Origin: Bolinopsis microptera
Lineage: Eukaryota; Ctenophora; Tentaculata; Lobata; Bolinopsidae
Assembly: GCF_026151205.1 (NCBI RefSeq)
Contig: NC_087082.1
Span: 5,215,908-5,279,907 of the forward strand
Length of the DNA: 64,000 nucleotides
Reading direction: 5' to 3'
Below are positions 10,601 through 25,600 of the stretch, one piece after another. The notes under the pieces were generated by a model that did no database searches, had not been told where the DNA came from, and saw only the letters and a list, made by a program, of their open reading frames with translations. Both the position numbers and the translations under genes were made by a program. Within the stretch, counting starts at the first letter, position 1. The number at the start of each line of letters is the position of its first letter.

Positions 10601-13600
10601 GTTGTGGAATGTATTGCGCGTTCTCTCCTCCTTTAACTGGTAACAGTTCCTCGTATATCTCTTTTATCTGATTGCAGAATTCCTTAAACTCTGGTATTGC
10701 TAGGTTACAGCTAAGGGCGTTGTTAAGTAGCCCAGGACAGCTTCTGCTAGCTCTCTCGAACTCCTTCACTGTCGCTTGTTTCTTTATCTCACTGTCTTCA
10801 GAGTTACCTGAGTGGCCCGGTTCCCCTGGTAACACACTCAACCTCCTGATAAATTTCTCAAATCTCAGATCTGTAGTGGGCCGGAGTCCGTTCCTCTTCA
10901 GGTGGGAGAGAACTTCTTTAACCTGCACAAACTCCTGCTTGTCATCTGTAAAGAGGTTGGTGAAGGTGGGATGCACTTCTTTACAGTCGTCAAAACAGAT
11001 TTTCTCGCAGGTGGGATACGCGTCCTTGTCTGTCCTGTCAAACGAGATCTTATCCTGCGCGTGGTTTGCTTTTTCAGCAGCTTCAGAGTTGGGCTTCACA
11101 GGAGGTGGTACTACCTTTTTACTGCCATCTTCCTTGCTCATGTTTGATGTATTTGATGAAGGCGCACTAGCTGGGGTGTGAGGGTTAGAACTGGTTTTAT
11201 AAGGTACGGTATTATGCAACCTGTAACCGGGCAACCTGTAACTGAGCAACCTGTTACCGGGCAATCTGTATGTAACCGGGCAACCTGTAACCGGGCAACC
11301 TGTAACCGGGCAACCTGTAACTGGACAACCTGTAACCGGGCAACCTGTAATCGGGCAACATGTAACTGAACAACCTGTAACCGGGCAACATGTAATCGGG
11401 CAACTGTATGTGTGAATGTTGTACAAAAGAAAGCCAGCAGCACGGTCAGAAAAGATATCTACAAAACAGTTGGAAATATCTTTACACAAAGCAACAGAAA
11501 GAATGCAGTGATTGGCACGATACACCCAGTTACGAATTCAATGTGTTTCTTTGTTATCATTCAATGGATCCCAACACAACATAATCGGGTATACCTATCG
11601 GCGCTTTTGTGAACGGCCCAAAATGTGGGTCATCGGGTATAAATATTAGTCCTTGAGATAAGCAATTAAAATGTTTTTGAAAATGTAAGCTTTATTAAGC
11701 AACATTTTGAAGGAACTATGAAATGCGCTTCGAATTAACAACGAACATAGTTTTAACGATTGAGAGTGTGTTCTAATAAAATTGAAGACTGGCTCATAAA
11801 AATCTAATACAGGATCAAATCGGATGTTGTATTATTCCACAATTACGTTTATTATTATTCTTTTACAACTGAATTTGTTTCTCTTTGTCTTGCTAACTGT
11901 GACATAGTGACATAGGTCTTTAGGTAGATGAACCATCCATTTTTATCAGAAATTAGGATTGGAAACAATGAACAGCCCAAATTAAAAACTGAAGCATTAC
12001 TAATTTGAAAATTCTACACACAATACACAATTTACAGCACATTTGGTTGGGAGAAGTTGTAAAAAGCCCATACTACATGCATGTACATTGTACAAGCACT
12101 ATGTACATTGTACAAGCACTATGTACATTGTACAAGCACTATGTACATTGTACAAGCACTATGTACATTGTGCAAGCACTATGTACATTGTACAAGCACT
12201 ATGTACATTGTACAAGCACTATGTACATTGTACAAGCACTATGTACATTGTACAAGCACTATGTACATTGTACAAGCACTATGTACATTGTACAAGCACT
12301 ATGTATAACAAAATGTATAATTCTAAAATTATCCCTATAGAGGTTTTACCAACTAGATGGGCAGGATGACCGGGACTAGTTGAGCTGGCGAAGAGCATAA
12401 TTGAGGCAAAGTATTTCAACATTTTATCTTTTCAACATTGAGTTCTAATACATCGTGTGTCTAGGCTAAGCATCTTATTAATATGTTATTATCTAACTAT
12501 AATATGTACATTTAATCGTGAATAAAGTGACTTGATTTCAATCTGTTTCGATCCAAGATTTACCCTCTTTTGTTCTTTATTAATTATCAATAGGATTAAT
12601 AGTGTTTTTGATGTTACGTCATAAAAAACCATGTCGATCTTACTTCACTGAACACAGCAGTACCAAGCACACAAATCTGATAAAACGAATAACGGCCGAT
12701 GGTGCGATAAAGTGCGGTATTAGGTCAATAGTGTGATTATGCCCCCACCGCACTTATGCATTGGTAAGAACGAAAAACTGTCAAAAGATGTGGCGGGAGA
12801 TGTAAATGCTCAAATAAAGGTGTGCTTTGCAAAATTGATTGTTGTAACTTTAACTTATTCATCAAATAAATAATAATGTTTCTATTCATCATGATCTCAT
12901 GAATGAAGTTCCAAAGTTTCCATTCAGGATTTGACGAATTTAAGTAAATTCACTGTTAATGTGAGTATTCTTTCGTATTCGCGGCAAAGATAAATTGCTT
13001 ACAACTGCGATGGTTAAAACCATGCTTTAATGAGAAACCGAGATAACAATAATAATATAATAATTAATAAGTATATCAATTGCTACTCGCGAGAACTTAA
13101 AAATCTGACCTAATAACTCAACAAACTGAAGCTGAAGACTTTGAAACCGTGCTTGAATGTGATGATTCTGAATATTTTAATGCCCAAGATGAGCGCTTAG
13201 CTCCCATCAGAAGTGGAGATATGTGGGTTAAGATATCGCAAAAGCGCCAAAATTGCGCTAAACTGCCCATATTGAGAAAGTCTACCGAAGCTTGATTTGT
13301 TTCTAGTGGGTCCCTTTAAACCCACCGTACGAGTGAACTGATCACCGTTCTCGTTGCAAGCTTTTGTGCAAATCAACCCTTTTTTCTAATTTGGACGGTC
13401 CTAATTTTAAAAAATTCAAAAATTCAAACAAATTTACATCAAATTTTTCATTTCAGCACTTTTAGATAATTTTAAGCCATAGGATATAAAACTTTAATGG
13501 AAGGGCGATGAGCTGCAACATTTGGATTTAACTCTTTTTGTCAAAAATGTTTAAAAACTTATAATAAGTAAAAGTAAAGCGGGTTACAGTTAAATAACGA

Positions 13601-16600
13601 TTAAAATAAATTAGAAATACTAAAATCAACGACAATATCAGTGTACGAGTAGTTAACTCAGATTGGAAATAAACGCATTGAATACGGCCCATAATTCTAT
13701 TCAAACGTGTGCACTATCCGGCTCACTGGGTACTGTCCTGCTCTCATACTCTCAAACACATATAAGCTAAGAAAGTGCACCCTGGTCAATTGTGACGTCA
13801 CGTGAGGGCCAGATTAGTCGCATTACATTGAGAAACATAGCCGATATGTGGATGTGAGCGCAAGAAAAACAATGCAAATATATATTGTTAACAACACAAC
13901 TTGCTAATAACCTCTGTAGAACTGGAGTATTTCAATATTGACAACCACGTGATACCCATACAAGGAGATATTACTGGGATCGCAAGCCATGTTTGAAATT
14001 AGAGACAAAATTGCGGTGATTAACAGTTTTTACGATGTTTCAATATTACATACTGAGAAATGTGGTAATTTTCACGTTCGCATTAATTGGATTTTACGCA
14101 ATGGTCATGTGATATCAAGATTACAAAATCGATTTTATTTTTTGCGAGAATTTCAGTTTTTAGCATCGATTTGCTTGATCAAGAGGCTTGCATATAATGA
14201 ACATATTGACACGGGTGCAGAGTTGAGTCTGTACGGAACCTAGTAGTTTCAGATCCTTGTTTAACTTGCCGTACAGCAAGGTCATGTTTGAGAAGAGCTC
14301 GTTAGAACTGCTTCCTTTCCCTTCAGTATCCCACAGTCTCTCGAGTTTCGTAACTGCCAGAGAACTCTCTTAAACAATTACTAGACTCGGTGATTATAAA
14401 TCAAGAGGCTTGCATATAATGAACATATTGACACGGGTGCAGAGTTGAGTCTGTACGGAACCTGGTAGTTTCAGATCCTTCTTTAACTTGCCGTACAGCA
14501 AGGTCATCCACTACTTTAGCCCGGCGAGGCACATAACTCCCTCTACAACTCCAAATCAAATGTTTCATATATACTAGCCAAGTTGACAAGATATATCCTT
14601 GTGTTTGAGAAGAGCTCGTTAGAACTGCTTCCTTTCCCTTCAGTATCCCACAGTCTCTCGAGTTTCGTAACTGCCAGAGAACTCTCTTAAACAATTACTA
14701 GACTCGGTGATTATAAATCAAGAGGCTTGCATATAATGAACATATTGACACGGGTGCAGAGTTGAGTCTGTACGGAACCTAGTAGTTTCAGATCCTTGTT
14801 TAACTTGCCGTACAGCAAGGTTATCCACTACTTTAGCCCGGCGAGGCACATAACTCCCTCTACAACTCCAAATCAAATGTTTCATATATACTAGCAGTTC
14901 TAAACGAGGCAGTATTAGCACTGTCAGTAGTGTAATGACTGCTAGTACCTTTTGATTTTATACATTTCTAAAATTTCAATTTATGGTTCCGATTTCTGCA
15001 AGTGCACGAAATCTCCTCTGTCTGTGGGCGACACAAAAATTCATCGGCAAGAGGTGTTAAAAGACTACACGAGGTTGGAAGAATGGTTTAAAACGAAAGA
15101 GAAGTGACAAAAAACTCGGGAATAGTAGTCAGAAATTTGTCGTCCTAGTGGAACAGCATTGTGGAACGCGACGGAATAATAACAGTAAAATGTCAAGTTT
15201 GTGCACGGTCCGTTAAAGTTGATAATTACACAACTAATAATAATAATTATATAACTAATAATGATCATTAAATAATCACAATAGAACTAACCAGTCTGGT
15301 TTCCTCAGTTCCGGTTCTGTTTCCGCTTTCAATCTCCTCCTGGTCATCTTCATGGGACACTTCTCTGAGGGGCAATCTTTTGTTGCAGTTAGTTTATATG
15401 TTGGACATGCAGAATTAGGGGCAACATCTTGTTGCAGTTAGTTTATATGTTGGACATGCAGAATTAGGGGCAATCTTTTGTTGCAGTTAGTTTATATGTT
15501 GGACATGCAGAATTAGGGGCAACATCTTGTTGCAGTTAGTTTATATGTTGGACATGCAGAATTAGGGGCAATCTTTTGTTGCAGTTAGTTTATATGTTGG
15601 ACATGCAGAATTAGGGGCAATCTTTTGTTGCAGTTAGTTTATATGTTGGACATGCAGAATTAGGGGCAATCTTTTGTTGTAGTTAGTTTATATGTTGGAC
15701 ATGCAGAATTAGGGGCAACATCTTGTTGCAGTTAGTTTATATGTTGGACATGCAGAATTAGGGGCAATCTTTTGTTGCAGTTAGTTTATATGTTGGACAT
15801 GCAGAATTAGGGGCAATCTTTTGTTGCAGTTAGTTTATATGTTGGACATGCAGAATTAGGGGCAATCTTTTGTTGCAGTTAGTTTATATGTTGGACATGC
15901 AGAATTAGGGGCAATCTTTTGTTGCAGTTAGTTTATATGTTGGACATGCAGAATTAGGGGCAACATCTTGTTGCAGTTAGTTTATATGTTGGACATGCAG
16001 AATTAGGGGCAACATCTTGTCGATGTTATTTGTTAACCTTATTAAGTAGCAACTAGCAAGGGATGATATCCGACTGTTATGTGCCACCAGTCGGCAAAGA
16101 AATTTTTACAAAATATCACATGTTTAAGTTTCCAAATATACAACAAATTGAACGGTGTTCAGAAAACTTACTTGGTATCAGGAGACAAAGTCTTGAAACG
16201 AATGGGGCTGATTTTCCCAATTACACCAACTTCGGGGATAGAGTGAAACCCGTTCCTGAAATGAGAAATAAATGACTGATAACAAATTCACTCATCTGTA
16301 GAAGCCAGAAGGATACAGAAGGGCAATACCATCGGTGGAAGCCTATAACTTTATGGTCGTCCTGCTGCCTGTATGCGCTCATCTATATAGCATTAATCAT
16401 TATACATGTTATAGCTGCAATGATGCAGCTCAGTGCAGCGCGCGCTACACAATGAACCACGCGCGCGTGATCTGACATGATATTAATTGCGTTTTCAGCG
16501 CGTACGTAACCACACAAAATGACATCGCGTCTTACTGCAGCACGATTCCAAAACTTTCTAATTTTAGCTTTACGTAACTGATTTTGCAGCTCTTGCATAC

Positions 16601-19600
16601 ATCTAGGGCGCAGCAACAAATCTAGATTTTAGTACGATTCAGGAGTTATTACTTAGCAATCAGTTCTCTTATGATTTCGGGACCAACTGATATTTTACCA
16701 AATAATTCAAAGTAAATCAATAGAACACATTATTCTTACTTTATCTCTCGCTCTATTTTCTCAATATCTAGATGTTGAGGAGTGAATGCCGAGCAAGGTT
16801 TGTTGTCGACTGAAAAGTGTTGTTGACGACCAGCACTCTCTTCCACATCTCTGTAGTTCACATCATCAGCGTGTAGCAACATGTTCACACACATTATCCG
16901 CAAATCTGGTATCTGAAGTTTCATTTTCATAAAATAAGAACATCGAGTCGCAAAATCCTCCCATAAAAATGCATATTCACCAGAAACTTCAAAATAAAAG
17001 TCGAAAAACTTTAAATATGAGGTGAGAATAGGTCACCTCGTGTAAGATATTAAGTTTGAGAAGGTAGGCAGCGTCAGGTCTCTTACTGCCATCATATTCC
17101 ATACATAGGTTTATCAAGTCTTGCTGGTGTGGCTCAAGACTAGCTATGGCTTGCTTTACATCGTCTAGTGTGGTTACTGGCGACTCTTGGGTTATCTTGT
17201 GCTCACCTGGCGGGGAATGTGCTGATTAGTTAATTAACTGATGAATTCATTTACCAAGCGGTGCGATCAGGAGATTTTGACTATAGAAATATAGAAGTAA
17301 TGATGATGAAGAATGTTACAAGGGTAAATTCAGTAAATTTAGTGTATAGTACTGCACCTATACATGCTCCTGTACAACTATATAGAAGTCTCGTTAGAAG
17401 TATAAATCAGAGTGTATACAAGCCCCTAGCAAGGTAACAGTAGCTACAGGCTAGCTACATACTTGTTAGTAAGGTAGCGCAATGTTAATCAGATCGCTAG
17501 TTCTTCATTTTGGGTAGGCTAAAGACTTGCTAGTATAATAATATGGTAAGTATATTGTACACGGGATTGTAGTGATAAGACTTAGTCAAGTTGGGGGAGA
17601 GAGAGAGAGAGAGGGGGGGGGGGGGGGTTAATGTATGGAGGCTAATGACACGAATGAAGATTGACACACTGAGCAGGAGATAGGATCCTACTACCTTAAC
17701 AACACATATGTAGAGGTAACTATGGGAGATTTAAAAGTATATAGTGATTTATGTGTTATGGGTAGATCTGAAAACTAATTATAAAACATTTGACTACTGT
17801 TTTCTTGTCATGTAAATAATATCTCTGACTAGAAGATAATCTACTCACTGAGATCGCAGAGAATCTCCAAACACAAAATACCAAATGCGTAGATATCAAC
17901 CGAGTGAGGTCTTTGTATCTTGGTAGCTTGGGTAACATCAGCTGAAACAACACCGTCATTAACCAATTAATTAAATAATTAATTAATTTCCGAATTAATT
18001 AACTAATTTGTTGCTTTATTATTTGATTAATCACATATTTAACCATCTTACCAGCTTATCCATTGTTTTAAATTTATTAAGAGATCCACTAGTGCGGAGT
18101 TGGAAGTAAAATCACAATCTTAAGTACACAAATGTTTGGTAGCAAGTGACAGTGCACAATTGCTTGGTAGCAAGTGACAGTGCACAAATGTTTGGTAGCA
18201 AGTGACAGTGCACAATTGCTTGGTAGCAAGTGACATTGATTCTAAAGCCGAGTATAACCCTTATGGGTATCTGTTAAAGTAGGAAAGTTTAAATAGCACA
18301 GCTTAATTACATTGATGCACCACATTGACATGCTAATCACAGATCATTAAGTTTTAGTATAAGTATGCTATTAGTCTGTCACAATAGGAGGAGATCATCC
18401 ATTCTGTTTAAGAGGTGCCAAAAAATCAGTCCCAAATATATATTACGGTTTATTACTGTTATATTACTGTTATATTACTGTTATATTTCTGTTATATTAC
18501 TGTTATATATGTTTTATTACTGTTATATTACGGTTATATTACTGTATATTACTGTTATATTACTGTTATATTACTGTTATATTACTGTTATATTACTTTA
18601 ATATTTACTGTTATGATTACTGTTATTTGAATGTTATATTATAGTTATAGTACAGTTTATTACTGTCTATTACTGCTTATTTTTTTTTTTTTATTTTATT
18701 TTACTGTTTTATTATGTTATATTACTGTTATTATTACTGTTTCATTACTGTAATATTACTGTGTATTATTAATGTTATATGATGTATATTACAGTTATAT
18801 TATGTTACATTACTGTTATATTACTGGTTACATTACTGTTTATTACTGTTATTATTACTGTGATTTATCTGTTATATTACAGTTATATTACTGTTATATT
18901 ACTGTTATATAATGTTCTATTACTGTTTAATATGTTATATTATGTTTTTTATGTTATATTACTGTTATATTTTATTTTTTTAATTTGTTATTTTTTTATA
19001 ATTACTGTTATATTACTGTTATATTACTGTTATATTACTGTTATTATTACTGTTATTTACTGTTTGATTATGTTATATTACTGTTATATGACTGTTATAT
19101 TACTGTTATATTACTGTTATATTACTGTTATATTACTGTATATTACTGTTCTATTACTGTTATATTACTGTTATATTACTGTTATATTCTGTTATATTAC
19201 TGTTATATTACTGTTATATTTCTGTTATATATGTTATATTACTGTTATATTACAGGTTATATTTACTGTTATATATACGTGATATTATGTAATATTCTGT
19301 TACATACTGTAATATTACTGTTTATATTACTGTTTATTACTGTTATATATTAATGTTTTATTACAGTTTTATTACTGTTACCCTTACTGATATATTATGT
19401 TACATTACTGTTATATTACTGTTTTATTATGTTATAATACAGTTTATTACTGTTCCCTTTATGTTATATTACTGTTTAGTACTGTTTTATTACTGTTATT
19501 TACTGTTATTAATACTGTTATATTACTGATACTATTTACATGTTATTTTACTGTTATAGTACTGTTATATTTACTTGTTATTATGTTACATAACTGTTAT

Positions 19601-22600
19601 ATTACTGTTATATTACTGTCTATATTACTGTTATATTACTTTATATACTGTTATATTACTGTTATAGTAATGTTATATTACTGTGTTACATTACTGTCAT
19701 TATTATGTTAGATTACTGGTATATTTACTGTTACATTACTGTTATTATTAATGTTTATATTGACTGTTATTTATTATGTATTTTTTCTAGTTTATACTGT
19801 TATATTACTGTCTATATTACTGTTATATTACAGTTATATTACTGTTATATTACTGTTATATTTACTGTTATATTACTGTTATATACTGTTATATTACTGT
19901 TATATTACTGTTATATTACTGTTATATTACTGTTATATTACTGTTATATTACTGTTATATTACTGTTATATTACTGTTATATTACTGTTATATTACTGTT
20001 ATATTACTGTTATATTACTGTTATATTACTGTTATATTATGTTATATTACTGTTATATTACTGTTATATTACAGTTATATTACTGTTATAATTATGTTTA
20101 TATTTACTGTTCTATTACTGTTATATTACTGTTATATTCTGTATATTACTGTTATATTACTGTTATATTACTGTTATATTACTGTTATATTACTGTTATA
20201 TTACTGTTATATTACTGTTATATTACTGTTATATTACTGTTATATTACTGTTATATTACTGTTATATTACTGTTATATTACTGTTATATTATCTGTTATA
20301 TTACTGTTATATTACTGTTATATTATGTTATATTACTGTTATATTACTGTTATATTACTGTTATATTACTGTTATATTACTGTTATATTACTGTTATATT
20401 ACTGTTATATTACTGTTATATTACTGTTATATTACTGTTATATTACTGTTATATTACTGTTATATTACTGTTATATTACTGTTATATTACTGTTATATTA
20501 CTGTTATATTACTGTTATATTACTGTCTGTTATATTACTGTTATATTACTGTTATATTACTGTTATATTACTGTTATATTACTGTTATATTACTGTTATA
20601 TTACTGTTATATTACTGTTATATTACTGTTATATTACTGTTATATTACTGTTATATTACTGTTATATTACTGTTATATTACTGTTATATTACTGTTATAT
20701 TACTGTTATATTACTGTTATATTACTGTTATATTACTGTTAATTCTGTTATATTACTGTTATATTACTGTTATATTACTGTTATATTACTGTTATATTAC
20801 TGTTATATTACTGTTATATTACTGTTATATTACTGTTATATTACTGTTATATTACTGTTATATTACTGTTATATTACTGTTATATTACTGTTATATTACA
20901 TTACTGTTATATTACTGTTATATTACTGTTATAATACTGTTACTATTACTGTTATATTACTGTTATATTACTGTTATATTACTGTTATATTACTGTTATA
21001 TTACTGTTATATTACTGTTATATTACTGTTATATTACTGTTATATTACTGTTATATTACTGTTATATTACTGTTATATTACTGTTATATTACTGTTATAT
21101 TACTGTTATATTACTGTTATATTACTGTTATATTACTGTAATATACTGTTATATTACTGTTTATATTACTGTTATATTACTGTTATATTACTGTTATATT
21201 ACTGTTTTATTACTGTTATATTACTGTATAATTACTGTTCTATTACTGTTATATTATGTTATATTACTGTTATATTACTGTTATATTAAGTTGTTATATT
21301 ACTGTTATATTACTGTTAATTATACTGTTATATTACTGTTATATTACTGTTATATACTGTTAATATTACTGTTTATTACTGTTATATTACTGTTATATTA
21401 CTGTTATATTACTGTTATATTACTGTTATATTACGTGTTATATTACTGTTATATTACTGTTATATTACTGTTATATTACTGTATATTACTGTTATATTAC
21501 TGTTATATTACAGTTATATTACTGTTATATTAAGTGTATATTACTGTTATATTACTGTTAAATTACTGTTATATTACTGTTATATTACTGTTATATTACT
21601 GTTATATTACTGTTACATTACTGTTATATTACTGTTATATTACTGTATATTATGTTATATACTGTTATATTACTGTTATATTACTGTTATATTACTGTTT
21701 TATTACTGTATATTACTGTTATATTACTGTTATATTACTGTTCTATTACTGTTATATTACTGTTATATTACTGTTATATTACTGTTATATTACTGTTATA
21801 TTAAGTGTTATATTACTGTTATATTACTGTTATATTACTGTTATATTACTGTTATATTACTGTTATATTACTGTATCATTACTGTTATATTACTGTTATT
21901 ATTACTGTTATATTACTGTTATATTACTGTTATATTACTGTTTATTACGGTTATATTACTGTTATATTACTGTTTATTACAGTTATATTACTGTTACATT
22001 ACTGTTATATTACTGTTATATTACTGTTATATTACTGTTATATTACTGTTATATTACTGTTATATTACGGTTATATTACTGTTCTATCTACTGTTACATT
22101 ACTGTTATCATTACTGTTATATTACTGTTATATTACTGTTAAATTACTGTTACATTACTGTTATATTCTCGTTAATTACGGTTCTATTACTGTTATATTA
22201 AGTGTTATATTACTGTTATATTACTGTTATATTACTGTTATATTACTGTTATATACTGTTATATTACTGTTATATTACTGTTATATTATGTTATATTACT
22301 GTTATATTACTGTTATATTACTGCTATATTACTGTTATATTACTGTTATATTACTGTTATATTACTGTTATATACTGTTATATTACTGTTATATTACTGT
22401 TATATTACTGTTATTATTACTGTTATATTACTGTTATATTACTGTTTATATATGTTATATTACTGTTATATTAATGTTATTATTACTGTTATTTTACTGT
22501 TAATTACTGTTATATTACTGTTATATTACTTGTTACATTACCTGTTACATTACTGATACATTACTGTTATATTACTGTTATATTAAGTTGTTATATTACT

Positions 22601-25600
22601 TGTATTTTACTGTTATATTACTGCTTATATTTACTGTTATATTACTGTTATATTACTGTGATATTTAAGTTGTTATATTACTGTTATATAAAGTTGTTAT
22701 ATTACTGTTGATTATGTTATATTAGGTTTATATTCACTGTTATTATTACTGTTACATTACTGTTATATTACTGTCTATATTAAGTTGTTTATATGTTATA
22801 TTACTGTTATATTACGGCTTATAATTACTGATTATATTATTTTTATATTACTGTTATATTAACTGTATATTTACTGTTATATTACTGTTATATTCTGGTA
22901 TAATTACTGTTAATAAGTTGTTAATTTACTGTTAACATAACTGTTAATTACTGTTACATTACTGTATTATATTACTGTATATTACTGTGATATATCGTTA
23001 TAGTTACTTTTATATTACTGTTTATATTTCTGTTATATTATGTTACTGTTATGTTATATTAAGATGTCTTATATGAATGTTATATTACTGTTCGTATTAC
23101 TGTTATATTTCTGTTTCATTACTGTTACATTACTGTTATATTAATTCCTAGTCTCTTAAGAGTTAGAGATTTTTGCTTAAACAAGCGGTCGTGAATTTTA
23201 GTATGTAATTAAATATAAATTCGGTGTTTGACACTGCATAAATACACACTTACAACAACACACTGACTTCACGTATGTACTCGGGATAGTATAGTTATTG
23301 GTAACTAACTAACCATATTAACAAAGCATTTAATCTGTATAGATGATAAACAAGAGTGCACACTACACAGTAACCTCACACACACACTGCAGTCTTTCTA
23401 TAACACTAATACACGGAGTATTATCTAGGAAACTGGTGATCAAGATATATAGTTACAATATTGTTATAATGTTCATATCAAGTCTTAAAACAGCTATCAC
23501 ACATGATACTCACAGCTATCACAACTGTTTCCACACATCTATTACACCAATATCATGTTCACACACAGCTATCACACTTGTTCACAACAGCTATTACACA
23601 TGTTACACACAGCTATCAACATGTTCACACACAGCTATTTACACATTGTTCACAACTGGCTATCAGCACCACTTGTTACTACTTATTTGTATCTGTTAAT
23701 CTCTCTCTCTCTCACACTGTAATATTTATGTTACTTACTTACTGTTCTTACTGTACTATTTAGTTAGATAAGTAACCTGTGATGGAACGAGTTGTTCACC
23801 ACAAGACACAATACAACAGGTTGGTTATGTGCAGAAATTAATGTGCAATCTTAGGGGGCGCTAAATTGTCGTTTTAATGTGGGACAATTTCGAATATAGA
23901 CTTATCTTACGGTACTAGCAAAACTGCGCGTTTTGCTCTAGAAACACATTTTTTTAAGAGCTTATTACCGGCGTATCCTTTAAAATCATCTATTTTTTAT
24001 ATCTTTAGGGAGGGGCACGACAAGGGGAGGGGGCTGCCAACAGGAGGGCGCCTTTTTTGGTGGGGGCGCCAACAGGCAAACGTTACGCCACTGTGCTTGG
24101 ACAAGGACTTATTTAAAGTTCTAATAAAGTAATCTAATCTTAGCCCCCGACTGCTAAGTAGTGCGAGTACCTACGCTATTAGAAGTGGGTAAATTATTAG
24201 GCAATGCTGGCACTTTGCCAGTCAACTTAGTGCGTTTAAAGCTTTAAAAAGAAGCTAAGATAGCTTACAGTTTTTATCTTTTTATTTATTAATTAATTGA
24301 ATAAGGTTAAGTTAAGGTATTTATACCTTTTTATTTTATATAGCACTTTTTTAAATGTTTTTATATTATTGTGCATTATAGGTATAATGTTTCTTATGTT
24401 TATTTCTATAAAATTGGCAGATATGATGTTTATGATCTGAAATATCAAGCTAGCTTAGAAAGTGAGTTACGTTGCCAACCAGTTTTATTTATTAAGATTT
24501 ATTATTATATATATCATATTTATATATTATTCTTAGCCAACCATGGGCGTTTGAGGAAGTGGTTTCCCTTTGAATCAATCAAACTAGTTGGAATTGTTGT
24601 GTAATAACGAGATCTTAACCGGCAAGTTTCCATAACTATTTTTTTGTGATGTCAGCCGTAATAACCGCTTTTCTTTACGATAAAAGCGCTGTGGGTTTAT
24701 TGATTTTTTTTTTTAATAAAACCACGTTATTGGGCGATTATTAAGCGATTATAAACGGTCGTTAAGAAACGGTTAAACGATGATAATACGCTTTTTCCGA
24801 TACATAGTTTTGCAAACGCGATTATTAGCGCTTTAAATAGCGATAATTAAAAATCGCGCGTAAATAAAATTATTAGTGATAAAAAAACCGATTTTATTTT
24901 GGGTTGTCGATTATTGATCGCTCCGTAAGAGCTTTTCAAAAATACGCTTATAAACCGTTTTTTGGACGTATTTAAAACGCTTATTTATCGAATATAAGCG
25001 CATTATATTCACAGGGAAAGTTCCCCAAAATAACAAGCGCTACTAATCGTAAAAAAAACGCTTTTTTATTTTAAGTTAATAAGCGGTTTAAATCGATATA
25101 AAGACTGAGTATAAGCGACAAAGCGATTTTTTGAAAATCTGCATAAAAGCGATATTTTCACTATGATCAGCGTTATAACGCTTTTCTTGAAATATTCTTT
25201 GAAAGCGGTTTATAAGGCTTATTTATTTTTTTATCTATAAGCGATTATAAACGATTATTAAGCGCTCTTTTTACGTATTTGAAACGAGAAAAAAATTTCA
25301 GTTACGAGATATTATAAGCGATTAAAGTGATTATAAAGTATCGAAAAGTTTATTGTTTCCAATTGTCGTTTATAAGGGATTATAAAGATGAAAAGCGCTT
25401 TTTGACGCATTTTAAAAACTATGATCAAAATATGTTTTGATTTGCTGTATTTGGGGTATACAAGCGTTTATCTAAAGCGGGGTTATAAGCGATTTATAAC
25501 GTTATGAGCGCTTAAATCTTTACGTAATTTGGAACAGAGGGACACATGAACAACAAAAAATTACGCGATAGCCGGAGGTCCCAGGTAAGTCTCCGTCTCC

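Noticed and set aside
10287..11525. Glutaminase starting at 11,525
   Set aside because: The upstream part translates a 15-bp minisatellite; the ATG at 11,141 gives a protein of usual length. Not fully excluded.
14230..14400. NRBP C-terminal domain in the triplicated unit (MTLLYGKLNKDL in the minus frame)
   Set aside because: Superficial similarity to the NRBP LTLLLKLEDKLNRHL segment; the true segment is at 6,511-6,597 with correct phase and splice sites.
19751..22503. Open frames of up to 512 codons on the plus strand (YYCYITVILLL repeats)
   Set aside because: They follow from an 11-bp repeat lacking stops in any plus phase; three overlapping frames are equally open and no gene signals exist.
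18445..23140. CRISPR-like regular array
   Set aside because: The unit is 11 bp with no unique spacers and the context is an animal intron.
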